Shown: positions 43,227 through 51,344 of the stretch, one piece after another
Numbering within the stretch: position 1 is the first letter of the stretch
Layout: every line of letters begins with the position of its first letter
Origin: Scandinavium sp051650185
Lineage (GTDB): Bacteria > Pseudomonadota > Gammaproteobacteria > Enterobacterales > Enterobacteriaceae
Reading direction: 5' to 3'
DNA: 64,000 bases
Assembly: GCF_051650185.1 (NCBI RefSeq)
Contig: NZ_JBOFIN010000127.1
Span: forward strand, 21,204-85,203
Program-made: the position numbers and the translations under genes
The notes under the pieces: generated by a model
What the model was told of the DNA's origin: nothing
Seen by the model: only the letters and a program-made list of their open reading frames with translations
The model's database searches: none

Positions 43227-43808
43227 TCAGTCTTTGTCGATACGGCTGGCAACCGCGCCTTGCTGGTCGCGGTATTTTGCGTCTTCGCGGCGGTTGTAAG
43301 GACGCGCAGCCGGGCCGGACAGCGGTTCAAAACTGAGGGCACCAATCAGCATGCCCGGACGCAGCGCCAGCGGCAGCTTGCCCGAGTTATAGAATTCCAG
43401 CACGATGCAGCCAGACCAGCCTGGATCGATACGGTGCGCGGTGACGTGAACCATCAGGCCCAGACGCGCAAGGGAAGAACGACCATCAAGCCAGCCGACC
43501 AGATCGGCAGGAATAGTGACAGATTCTAATGTGACGGCCAGCGCCAGTTCGCCCGGATGCAGGTAGAAAGCTTCGCCTTCGTCCAGCACAATTTCTTCGC
43601 TCATCACTTTGTCGAGCGCCGCGCTCACTTCCGCTTTCGGGCCGCTAAGGTCAATAAACGCCGCGGTGTGTCCGCTGAAAGTCCGGAATTTATTCCCGAG
43701 ACGCACATCAACCGTGGCACCGTTAATACGCTCTACAGGAGGACGAGGGGAAATCACCAGACGACCTTCATCCAGCCAGGCTTCAATATCTCGGTCACAC
43801 AGACGCAT
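43227..43808 (-). CDS. dcd: dCTP deaminase
   Basis: Deaminates dCTP to dUTP, the main route to dTMP in enterobacteria. The protein has 193 residues, exactly the E. coli length. Start MRLCDRDIEAWLDEGRL and motifs VRLGNKFRTF, GWLDGRSSLARLGLMVHVTA (catalytic Glu region upstream, EGEAFYLHPGE-like) and IDPGWSGCIVLEFYN are diagnostic of the dCTP deaminase/dUTPase fold. It lies between udk and asmA on the same strand. Confidence 0.98.
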   Translation of the reverse strand: MRLCDRDIEAWLDEGRLVISPRPPVERINGATVDVRLGNKFRTFSGHTAAFIDLSGPKAEVSAALDKVMSEEIVLDEGEAFYLHPGELALAVTLESVTIPADLVGWLDGRSSLARLGLMVHVTAHRIDPGWSGCIVLEFYNSGKLPLALRPGMLIGALSFEPLSGPAARPYNRREDAKYRDQQGAVASRIDKD

Positions 43809-43880
43809 GCGCTATCTCCTTTGATGCATCATGCCCGGCTGATGCCGGGCCATCACTGCACAGTACCTAATTCAGGGGAA

Positions 43881-44522
43881 TTATTCAAAAAACTGACTGA
43901 TTTTGGCCTTGAGGATATCAATCGCGATACGGTTTTTCCCGCCGCGTGGGACAATAATATCCGCGTACTGCTTCGACGGTTCAATAAACTGCAGGAACAT
44001 CGGGCGAACCGTTTTCTGATACTGGGCCATCACCGAATCCATTGAACGGCCGCGTTCATTGACATCGCGTTTGATACGACGCATCAGACAGATGTCCAGC
44101 GGGGTATCCACGAAAATCGAAAAGTTCATCTCTTCGCGCAGACGGGCATCCGTCAGCAGCAAAATCCCTTCGAGAATAATGACTTTCTTCGGCTTGATAT
44201 GGACCGTCTGCGGCATGCGGGTATGTTCCACATAGCTGTATACCGGCAGTTCAATCGCTTCGCCGCGTTTCAGCATTTGCAGGTGCTGATACAGCAAGCT
44301 GTGGTCCATCGCGCTCGGATGGTCATAGTTGGTTTTGACACGGTCTTCCATCGACAGATGACTTTGGTCTTTGTAATAGCTGTCTTCAGGGATCACGCCA
44401 ATGTGCTCATCACCAACCTGTTCACGTAATTCGCGGTAAAGCGTGCTGGAGATGAGACTTTTACCCGAAGCCGATGCGCCGGCGATGCCTATAATGACGC
44501 ACTGATGAGACTTATCAGTCAT
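43881..44522 (-). CDS. udk: Uridine/cytidine kinase
   Basis: Phosphorylates uridine and cytidine to UMP and CMP in pyrimidine salvage. The protein has 213 residues. The Walker A loop is GIAGASASGKS near the N-terminus; PEDSYYKDQSHLS provides the acidic catalytic residue and YDHPSAMDHSLL is a nucleoside-site motif. It is followed by dcd after 72 nt and is divergent from dgcE. Confidence 0.98.
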   Translation of the reverse strand: MTDKSHQCVIIGIAGASASGKSLISSTLYRELREQVGDEHIGVIPEDSYYKDQSHLSMEDRVKTNYDHPSAMDHSLLYQHLQMLKRGEAIELPVYSYVEHTRMPQTVHIKPKKVIILEGILLLTDARLREEMNFSIFVDTPLDICLMRRIKRDVNERGRSMDSVMAQYQKTVRPMFLQFIEPSKQYADIIVPRGGKNRIAIDILKAKISQFFE

Positions 44523-44862
44523 AAATTTTTGCGACCTGATTAACCTGGATGATAGGAAGGGTGGCGCCAGAGCGCCAAACGCGGCAATTATAGGGATTTC
44601 CCCCCTGCGATACCAGTCGAAAACAACAATCGCGCGAGTTGGCGCAAAAAGTGACTATTCCTAAATTAAGATGCTCACTTTTCCGACGGTTAACGCGATT
44701 TCGGCCCCGCTTCGCTAATTAATCTCTCAATGCTGTTAAATAATGAACAGATGCCATAGGAAATGTAAATTGTTTGTACTAGCATGATCCCATTTATCAT
44801 CCTAATGAATTCAGGCCAGTTCCTCGCAAGTCCTTGCGGAAAAGCCCTGGCGGAAGCGGTTA
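44523..44862. other. Divergent promoter region between udk and dgcE
   Basis: 340 nt without a gene. It should hold the udk and dgcE promoters and leaders. A short perfect inverted repeat CGCAAG-TC-CTTGCG sits at 44825-44838, about 25 nt before the dgcE start, and could form a small hairpin near its ribosome site. A TTGTTTGTACTAGCAT stretch near 44771 could be part of a dgcE promoter; I could not fix its elements. Confidence 0.5.
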
Positions 44863-47800
44863 ATGAAGATACCTGAAAAACGAGCGTCCGGTACGCCCAC
44901 TCATCCTTTATTGCGCATGGTCAGCCTTGGGCTTCTGACATTCATTTTCACCCTTTTCTCGCTCGAATTGACGCGTTTTGGAACGCTTCTGGCACCGGTC
45001 TGGTTCCCGACCTCAATCATGATGGTCGCCTTTTATCGCCATGCCGGAAAGATGTGGCCTGCCATCGCGATTGTCTGTTCACTGGGCAACATTCTGGCCT
45101 CACTGCTGCTGTTCCCTGCCAGCTCGCTGAACGTCATCTTTACCTCGATAAACCTTGTTGAGGCGGTCACTGGCGCACTGCTACTGCGTAAATTCTTACC
45201 CAGCTATAACCCGCTGCAAAATCTGCATGACTGGGTTCGTCTGGCAATTGCCAGTGCGGTCGTCCCGCCCTTAGTGGGCGGCGCACTGGTGATGATATTT
45301 TTCCCGGGTGATAACTGGCTTCACACCGTGCTGGTGTGGGTGTTATCGGAAGCGATTGGCGCACTGGCCCTGGTGCCGCTGGGCCTGCTTTACAAAAGCC
45401 ACTACCTTAACCGTCACCGTAATCCTCGCCTGCTGATAGAAACGTTACTGACCCTGGCGGTGACGCTCGCGTTGAGTGCAATGGCGATGCTCTGGCTGCC
45501 GTGGCCATTCACCTGCGTTATCGTTCTGCTGATGTGGAGCGCCGTTCGCCTGCCGCGAATGGAGGCTTTCGCCGTGTTCCTGATAACCATCATGATGGTG
45601 TCGCTGATGATGGCGACCAATCCTGTCCCGCTGAACACGACTCAGGCTTTCGCGATCAGCAACGCGCCCTGGCTGCCGTTCCTGATGATGCTGCTCCCCG
45701 CCAACGTGATGACCATGGTGATGTACGCTTTCCGCGCAGAGCGCAAACACATCACCGAAAGTGAAGAGCGCTTCCGCAATGCGATGGAATATTCCGCCAT
45801 CGGCATGGCGCTGGTCGGAACCGAAGGCCAGTGGCTGCAGGCCAACAAGGCGCTGTGCAAGTTCCTGGGCTATTCCCAGAATGAGCTGCGCAATATGACC
45901 TTCCAGCAGCTGACCTGGCCGGAAGATCTGGAGAACGATCTGGCGCAGCTTGAGCTGCTGGTGAACGGTGAGATCAACACCTACACCATGGAGAAGCGCT
46001 ATTACAATCGCAAAGGCGATGTTATCTGGGCGCTGCTGGCGGTCTCCCTGGTGCGTCACGCTGATGGCACCCCCCTCTATTTCATTGCCCAGGTTGAAGA
46101 CATCAACGATCTGAAGCACACCGAATGGGTGAACAAGCGCCTGATGGAACGCATTACGCTCGCTAACGAGGCAGGCGGGATCGGCATCTGGGAGTGGGAG
46201 CTTGAGCCAGACCTTATCTCCTGGGATAAGCGCATGTTTGATTTGTATGAGATCCCTTCACACATCAAACCGACGTGGCAGCTTTGGCACAATTGCCTGC
46301 TGGAAGAAGATCGTGAACAGGCGGAACGCGTGATCCGCAACGCGCTCAGCGCCCGCTCCCCGTTCAAACTTGAATTCCGTATTCAGGTAAAAGAAGGCAT
46401 TCGCCATATTCGCTCGCTGGCCAACCGGGTACTGAATAAACAAGGCGAAGTGGAACGCCTGCTCGGCATCAATATGGACATGACCGAGGTGAAACAGCTC
46501 AACGAAGCCCTGTTTCAGGAGAAAGAGCGTTTGCATATCACCCTCGATTCCATCGGCGAAGCGGTGCTCTGTACTGATATCGATATGAACGTCATCTTTA
46601 TGAACCCGGTCGCCGAGAAAATGAGCGGCTGGACTCAGGAACAGGCGATGAAACAGCCCCTGCTCAACGTCCTGCGCATCACCTTTGGCGATAACGGCCC
46701 GCTGATGGAGAACATCCACAGCGGCGATATGTCGCGCACGGATATCGAACAGGACGTGGTGCTGCACTGCCGTAACGGCGGCAGCTACGACATTCACTAT
46801 ACGATCACCCCGCTCAGCACCCTCGACGGGCAAAATATCGGTTCGGTCCTGGTTATTCAGGATGTCACCGAATCCCGTAAAATGCTGCGCCAGCTCAGCT
46901 ACAGCGCCTCCCATGATGCCCTGACCCATCTGGCAAATCGCGTCAGTTTTGAAAATCACCTCAAGCGCCTGCTGCAAACCGTGCAGGAAACCCATCAGCG
47001 CCATGCGCTGGTGTTTATCGATCTTGACCGCTTTAAAGCGGTGAACGATACCGCAGGCCATGCGGCGGGTGATGCGCTGCTGCGTGAACTGTCTGCAATG
47101 ATGCTCAGTATGCTGCGCACCAGCGACGTGCTGGCCCGCCTTGGCGGCGATGAGTTCGGGCTGCTGCTGCCGGATTGCAATGTGGAAAGCGCTCGCTATA
47201 TTTCCGGGCGAATTATTCAGGCCATTAACGACTACCACTTTATGTGGGAAGGTCGATTGCACCGCATCGGCGCCAGCGCCGGGATAACGCTGATTGACGA
47301 AAGCAACAATCTGGCTTCTGAAGTGATGTCACAGGCGGATATCGCCTGTTATACCTCCAAAAATAACGGGCGCGGCATCGTCAGTGTCTATGAACCCCAG
47401 CAGGACAGGCTGCATCAGCAGCGCAGCATGATGTCGCTGGACGAACAGTGGCACATGATTAAAGACAACCATCTGGTGCTCATGGCGCGTGGCGTCGCTT
47501 CCCCTCGCGTACCTGAGAGCAGCAATTTCTGGCTGCTGTCGCTGCGCCTGTGGACCAGCGAAGGCGAAATGGTGGAAGAGCAGGCTTTCCGCAAAGGGCT
47601 TGCCGACCCGGAACTCATTCACGCACTGGATCGCCGCGTGTATCAGGAGTTTTTCAACCGCTGGGCCAATACCGTTGCGGCTCGCGGAATAAGCATCACC
47701 TTGCCGCTTTCCGCCTCAGGCCTGACGAGCCCAACGCTGGTGCAGGAGTTGCTCGACGGATTGAAGGAAAGCGGAATGCCAGCGCGTTTGCTGTATCTGG

Positions 47801-48186
47801 TGATTGCCGCCGACAGCCTGATGCAATCTGGCGTTACGGAAGGACTGGCCCACCTCAGGAAAGCAGGCTGCAAAATTATCCTGAGCCAGGTTGGGCAGGA
47901 TCTGGAACTGTTCGACCACATCACGGCCGGAACAGCAGACTACATCATGCTCGATCCGGAGATTATCGGGAATGTCCACGCGAGCCTGATGGACGAAATG
48001 ATGGTCACCATTGTGCAGGGTCACGCCCAGCGTCTTGGGATGAAAACTATCGCCGGGCCGTCAAACCAGGCGTTGATGATGGACACGCTCTCCGGGATCG
48101 GCGTGGACTTGCTCTACGGCGACACCATTGCCCATCGCCAGCCGCTTGAGCTGATGCTCAGCACCAGTTATTTCGCTATCAACTGA
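44863..48186 (+). CDS. dgcE: Diguanylate cyclase DgcE (YegE)
   Basis: A large inner-membrane c-di-GMP synthase, 1107 residues (E. coli about 1105). The order is a MASE1 membrane sensor with eight to ten segments (about 20-290), three PAS/PAC domains (about 300-670), a GGDEF domain with intact catalytic motif at residues 761-765 (LARLGGDEFGLLLPDC), and a C-terminal degenerate EAL-like domain. The last lacks a recognisable EAL catalytic motif, as is known for YegE. It feeds the curli/cellulose c-di-GMP module in E. coli. A terminator follows at once. The start was kept at the ATG that heads the frame (MKIPEKRAS). Confidence 0.96.
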   Translation: MKIPEKRASGTPTHPLLRMVSLGLLTFIFTLFSLELTRFGTLLAPVWFPTSIMMVAFYRHAGKMWPAIAIVCSLGNILASLLLFPASSLNVIFTSINLVEAVTGALLLRKFLPSYNPLQNLHDWVRLAIASAVVPPLVGGALVMIFFPGDNWLHTVLVWVLSEAIGALALVPLGLLYKSHYLNRHRNPRLLIETLLTLAVTLALSAMAMLWLPWPFTCVIVLLMWSAVRLPRMEAFAVFLITIMMVSLMMATNPVPLNTTQAFAISNAPWLPFLMMLLPANVMTMVMYAFRAERKHITESEERFRNAMEYSAIGMALVGTEGQWLQANKALCKFLGYSQNELRNMTFQQLTWPEDLENDLAQLELLVNGEINTYTMEKRYYNRKGDVIWALLAVSLVRHADGTPLYFIAQVEDINDLKHTEWVNKRLMERITLANEAGGIGIWEWELEPDLISWDKRMFDLYEIPSHIKPTWQLWHNCLLEEDREQAERVIRNALSARSPFKLEFRIQVKEGIRHIRSLANRVLNKQGEVERLLGINMDMTEVKQLNEALFQEKERLHITLDSIGEAVLCTDIDMNVIFMNPVAEKMSGWTQEQAMKQPLLNVLRITFGDNGPLMENIHSGDMSRTDIEQDVVLHCRNGGSYDIHYTITPLSTLDGQNIGSVLVIQDVTESRKMLRQLSYSASHDALTHLANRVSFENHLKRLLQTVQETHQRHALVFIDLDRFKAVNDTAGHAAGDALLRELSAMMLSMLRTSDVLARLGGDEFGLLLPDCNVESARYISGRIIQAINDYHFMWEGRLHRIGASAGITLIDESNNLASEVMSQADIACYTSKNNGRGIVSVYEPQQDRLHQQRSMMSLDEQWHMIKDNHLVLMARGVASPRVPESSNFWLLSLRLWTSEGEMVEEQAFRKGLADPELIHALDRRVYQEFFNRWANTVAARGISITLPLSASGLTSPTLVQELLDGLKESGMPARLLYLVIAADSLMQSGVTEGLAHLRKAGCKIILSQVGQDLELFDHITAGTADYIMLDPEIIGNVHASLMDEMMVTIVQGHAQRLGMKTIAGPSNQALMMDTLSGIGVDLLYGDTIAHRQPLELMLSTSYFAIN

Positions 48187-48192
48187 TCCCCT

Positions 48193-48219
48193 GCCCGTCG
48201 CAGTCGCGGCGGGCCTTTT
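48193..48219 (+). terminator. Rho-independent terminator of dgcE
   Basis: A 9-bp stem (GCCCGTCGC / GCGGCGGGC, one G-T pair) with tetraloop AGTC is followed by CTTTTC. It starts 7 nt after the dgcE stop codon. Confidence 0.85.
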
Positions 48220-48221
48220 CA

Positions 48222-48569
48222 ACCGGCTCGTTCAATATCGGTCTGGGCGCCTTCCTGATGCAGTTTATGGTTCAGGGCGCGTGGGGCGTGGTGCCAACCT
48301 ATCTTAACGAACTCGTTCCGGCGAACGCTCGCGCGGTTCTGCCTGGGTTCGTTTATCAGTTAGGGAATTTACTGGCCTCGGTGAATGCCACGCTGCAGTC
48401 GCGTATTGCCGAGGCCAATGGCGGAAACTATGGCATGGCGATGGCGTTAGTGGCCGGTACGGTGGCCATTCTGATTTGCCTGTTCGTCGCTTTTGGGCGG
48501 GAAACTCGCGGGGTGGTTATCTCCGGGCATCAGCCTCAGGGTTCTGCCCGGGAACAGCACACGCATTAG
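48222..48569 (+). pseudogene. Truncated MFS transporter, C-terminal remnant
   Basis: About 115 codons remain open. They encode the end of a major facilitator protein: GLGAFLMQFMVQGAWGVVP, then LNELVPANARAVLPGFVYQLG, a last hydrophobic segment (AMALVAGTVAILICLFVAF) and a short polar tail. The first two-thirds of a transporter (about 300 residues) is missing and dgcE with its terminator abuts the remnant directly. No ribosome site precedes the internal ATG at 48258. The style resembles SHS-type carboxylate/sialate transporters, but the subfamily is uncertain. Its stop overlaps the alkA 3' end on the other strand. Confidence 0.75.
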
Positions 48570-49408
48570 TCAGGCTGAAAACCGTCGCTATACCAGATGT
48601 GCAGCAACGCATAGGAACGCCAGGGCTGCCAGCGTTCGGCATAGCGACGGATTTGCGCCGGCGTCATGCCGGCAAAACGCTGCTTTATCAGGTAATCGTC
48701 CGGCAGGAACACGTCTTTCGCCTGCCAGCCGCGCAGGGCAAAGTAATTGGCTGTCCAGCGGCCAATCCCCGGGAAGGTTTGCAGATTTTTCATCGCCGCT
48801 TCCACGTTGTCGGGCGGCAGCAAAGGAAGCGCCCCGGAGAGGGCCGCCTGCGCCAAATGAATCAGTGATTCTGCCCTTTTCACAGGCATACCCAATGCTT
48901 TCAGCGCCATCGGGTCGGCCACTGCGAGTTGTTCCGGCGTGGGAAAGCACACCATGTCTGGCGCTTCCTCAAGCGGTGTACCGTACAATTTCGCCACCCG
49001 GCTGGTGAGTTTGGCTGCCATCGCAACGCTAACCAATTGCCCCAGAATCGCCCTGACGCCCTGTTCAAAAGGATCAACACAGCCCGGCAGACGCAAGCCC
49101 GGCCTTACCGCAGCCAGTTCACCAAGCGCCATCGAAATTTGCTGCGGGTTACAGCGTAAATCGAAGAGTTGCTCCAGTTTTGCGAGACACTGTTCTTTTA
49201 CCGGCAATAATCCGTCGGACAAACTCACCGCCAGCGTTGACGTTTCAGGGTTGGGCGTGGCCCGGATAATGCCCCGATGCGGCCCCAGCGCGAACGAGCG
49301 AACGTAGGTGTCGCCTTCAAAACGCTCAACGCCCTCAACGGTACGGCCTTCAAGAAAACCAAACATCCAGGCCCAGTCATACGGCGGCTGCCACGCTAAA
49401 CTCAACAT
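48566..49408 (-). CDS. alkA: DNA-3-methyladenine glycosylase II (AlkA)
   Basis: Removes alkylated purines and pyrimidines in base excision repair. The protein has about 280 residues. It has an N-terminal TBP-like domain, then a helix-hairpin-helix GPD domain with LQTFPGIGRWTANYFALRG. The catalytic Asp is in KDVFLPDDYLIKQ, at position 238 by alignment to E. coli Asp238. The frame opens seven codons upstream; the start MLSLAWQPPYDW corresponds to E. coli MYTLNWQPPYDW. No ada gene is in the window. Confidence 0.95.
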   Translation of the reverse strand: MLSLAWQPPYDWAWMFGFLEGRTVEGVERFEGDTYVRSFALGPHRGIIRATPNPETSTLAVSLSDGLLPVKEQCLAKLEQLFDLRCNPQQISMALGELAAVRPGLRLPGCVDPFEQGVRAILGQLVSVAMAAKLTSRVAKLYGTPLEEAPDMVCFPTPEQLAVADPMALKALGMPVKRAESLIHLAQAALSGALPLLPPDNVEAAMKNLQTFPGIGRWTANYFALRGWQAKDVFLPDDYLIKQRFAGMTPAQIRRYAERWQPWRSYALLHIWYSDGFQPD

Positions 49409-49543
49409 TGTCTCTCCTCGATAAGTCATTACAGAATAACCGCTTCGTGCCTTTCTCGCCTTGCTTTCATATTGTGACTTGTCGCCCAGGCCACATTCGG
49501 CTAAAGTCGTCGCCCTTTCTTCACTGGCATGGGGAATTTTAAG

Positions 49544-50896
49544 GTGTTTATTGGTTTTGACTACGGAACGGCTAACTGTTCAGTTGCCGTCATGAAAGGA
49601 GATTCGCCTCAGCTCTTAACGCTGGAAAACGGCAGCACCCTGCTGCCATCAATGCTGTGCGCCCCGACGCGCGAAGCGGTCAGCGAATGGCTCTATCGCC
49701 AGCACGATGTGCCTGCGACCGGGGACGAAACAGAAGCTCTACTGCGTCGCGCTATTCGCTATAACCGCGAAGAAGATATCGACGTACAGCGCAACAGCGT
49801 GCAGTTCGGCCTCTCTTCACTGCGCCAGTATATTGATGACCCGGAAGAAGTTTACTTCGTTAAATCCCCGAAATCATTCCTGGGTGCCAGCGGCCTGAAG
49901 CCGCAGCAGGTTGCGCTGTTTGAGGATTTGGTCTGCGCCATGATGTTTCACATCAAGCAACAGGCCGAAGCTCAACTGCCAGAAACCATCACCCAGGCCG
50001 TGATTGGTCGCCCGATTAACTTTCAGGGTCTGGGCGGTGACGACGCCAATGACCAGGCTCAGGGGATTCTGGAACGCGCGGCACTGCGCGCCGGTTTCCG
50101 CGATGTGGTATTCCAGTACGAACCTGTCGCCGCAGGCCTTGATTTCGAAGCGACACTCACGCAGGAAAAACGCGTGCTGGTCGTCGATATCGGCGGCGGA
50201 ACCACCGACTGCTCACTGCTGCTGATGGGCCCACAATGGCGTTCGCGCCGCGACCGGGAAGGTAGCCTTCTTGGACACAGCGGCTGTCGCGTGGGCGGTA
50301 ACGATCTGGATATTGCGCTGGCCTTTAAATGCCTGATGCCTTTGCTCGGCATGGGGGGCGAAACAGAAAAAGGGATCGCCCTGCCAGTACTGCCGTGGTG
50401 GAACGCGGTGGCGATAAACGATGTTCCGGCACAAACAGACTTCTACAGCACGGCGAACGGCCGCCTGTTGCGGGATCTGGTGCGTGATGCACGCGAGACT
50501 GACAAAGTCACGTTGCTGCTGAAAACGTGGCAGCAACGTCTGAGCTATCGTCTGGTTCGCAGTGCGGAGGAGAGCAAAATCGCGCTTTCCGGGAAGTCAG
50601 AAATCACCACCACACTGCCGTTCCTCAGCCCGACTCTGGCGGCAGACATTGATTTGATGGGCCTCGATAACGCGTTGAATCAGCCTCTGACCCGCATCCT
50701 TGAGCAGGTGCAGTTAGCGCTGGATAATGGCCAGGAAAAACCTGACGTAATTTACCTGACCGGCGGTAGCGCTCGTTCACCGCTGATCAAAAAAGCGTTA
50801 GCCCGGCAGCTGCCGGGAATTGAAATTGCCGGTGGAGATGACTTTGGTTCTGTCACCGCGGGTCTGGCTCGCTGGGCGCAAACTCTTTTTGCCTGA
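49544..50896 (+). CDS. yegD: YegD, Hsp70/actin-fold chaperone-like ATPase
   Basis: A 450-residue Hsp70-like protein with only the nucleotide-binding domain. Phosphate-1 motif FIGFDYGTANCSVAVM opens the protein, phosphate-2 is VDIGGGTTDCSLLLMG and the adenosine motif is YLTGGSARSPLI. It lacks the substrate-binding domain of DnaK, and its function is not established. A GTG start at 49544, 7 nt after GGGGAA, gives exactly the E. coli length; an ATG five codons upstream is the alternative. In E. coli yegI, yegJ, pphC (yegK) and yegL follow; here they are absent and the Sib/Ibs locus comes next. Confidence 0.94.
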   Translation: MFIGFDYGTANCSVAVMKGDSPQLLTLENGSTLLPSMLCAPTREAVSEWLYRQHDVPATGDETEALLRRAIRYNREEDIDVQRNSVQFGLSSLRQYIDDPEEVYFVKSPKSFLGASGLKPQQVALFEDLVCAMMFHIKQQAEAQLPETITQAVIGRPINFQGLGGDDANDQAQGILERAALRAGFRDVVFQYEPVAAGLDFEATLTQEKRVLVVDIGGGTTDCSLLLMGPQWRSRRDREGSLLGHSGCRVGGNDLDIALAFKCLMPLLGMGGETEKGIALPVLPWWNAVAINDVPAQTDFYSTANGRLLRDLVRDARETDKVTLLLKTWQQRLSYRLVRSAEESKIALSGKSEITTTLPFLSPTLAADIDLMGLDNALNQPLTRILEQVQLALDNGQEKPDVIYLTGGSARSPLIKKALARQLPGIEIAGGDDFGSVTAGLARWAQTLFA

Positions 50897-50924
50897 GATT
50901 GCGATCTACCCCGAAAGACCCGGA

Positions 50925-50953
50925 TTGACTTCGCCGCTTTTTCGACCTACTTT
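50925..50953 (+). promoter_or_regulatory. Sigma-70 promoter of the Sib RNA
   Basis: TTGACT (-35), a 17-nt spacer and TACTTT (-10) precede the conserved start of the Sib RNA. Spacing is ideal and the expected start point is about 50956. Confidence 0.75.
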
Positions 50954-50955
50954 GA

Positions 50956-51105
50956 AGGGCAAAGGGCGAGGAGGGATTTCTCCCCCCTCTGGTCTCTTAG
51001 TATGCTGGTAGGCTAATCACTAAGAGTATGACCAGTATGATGACTAACTTCATCATAACCCTTTTCCTTCTTAAGGCCCCTTCCTCGGGAGGGGCTTTCC
51101 CGTTT
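50956..51105 (+). ncRNA. sib: Sib antitoxin RNA (QUAD family)
   Basis: An antisense RNA of about 150 nt that represses the ibs toxin message encoded on the opposite strand. Sequence features recalled from E. coli SibA-SibE are present in order: AGGGCAAAGGGCGAGGAGGG, ATTTCTCCCCCCTCT, the ibs-complementary segment CAGTATGATGACTAACTTCA, CATAACCCTTTTCCTTCT and the terminator AAGGCCCCTTCCTCGGGAG. The position between yegD and mdtA equals the E. coli location of sibA/sibB upstream of mdtA. Ends are inferred from the promoter and terminator. Only one copy is present here. Confidence 0.9.
50997..51056 (-). CDS. ibs: Ibs type I toxin peptide
   Basis: A 19-codon ORF encoding MMKLVIILVILLVISLPAY, which fits the Ibs family (MM-K/R-xVIILxxLLxIS, ending AY). 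It is a hydrophobic inner-membrane peptide that depolarises the membrane when overproduced. AAGGAAAAGG precedes the double ATG as a ribosome site. The ORF lies entirely within and antisense to the Sib RNA, the defining arrangement of the ibs/sib type I system. It is too short for routine gene finders. Confidence 0.92.
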   Translation of the reverse strand: MMKLVIILVILLVISLPAY

Positions 51106-51106
51106 T
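51074..51106 (+). terminator. Sib RNA terminator
   Basis: GCCCCTTC pairs with GGGAGGGGC across a short CTCG-type loop, followed by TTT and CCCGTTTT. It closes the Sib RNA. Confidence 0.85.
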
Positions 51107-51263
51107 AGCCCCTTGCTAACTTCCTTATCAGCCAGACATTCAGCATGAATGCGGCTGGCGATGACTTTACCTCGCCGCTTTCAAAGCCGCTTACTTTTCA
51201 TCCGCTTTTACGAGGAGCCTCGTAAATCACCTTTCATTCAGACGTTTCCAGACAGTCTTTCAT

Positions 51264-51281
51264 ATTTCCTCCATTATTCCG
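51264..51281 (+). promoter_or_regulatory. Candidate BaeR box upstream of mdtA
   Basis: ATTTCCTCCATTATTCCG agrees at about 13 of 18 positions with the BaeR consensus TTTTTCTCCATDATTGGC. It ends about 60 nt before the mdtA ATG, and a TATCAT -10-like hexamer at 51303-51308 lies downstream. BaeR is encoded at the far end of the same operon, so this would be autoregulation. Confidence 0.65.
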
Positions 51282-51344
51282 GGGTGTTCCGTTACTAAAC
51301 TAGTATCATTCGGTGAAAGGTTTCAGGACGAGATACGTATAACG

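Noticed and set aside
46258..47262. 334-codon minus-strand ORF opposite dgcE
   Set aside because: It lies in the PAS and GGDEF coding region, with no domain and no ribosome site; a frame shadow.
49544..50896. yegD next to alkA considered as a novel chaperone-repair or defence module
   Set aside because: The alkA-yegD neighbourhood is the normal enterobacterial order, and both proteins closely match their E. coli counterparts.
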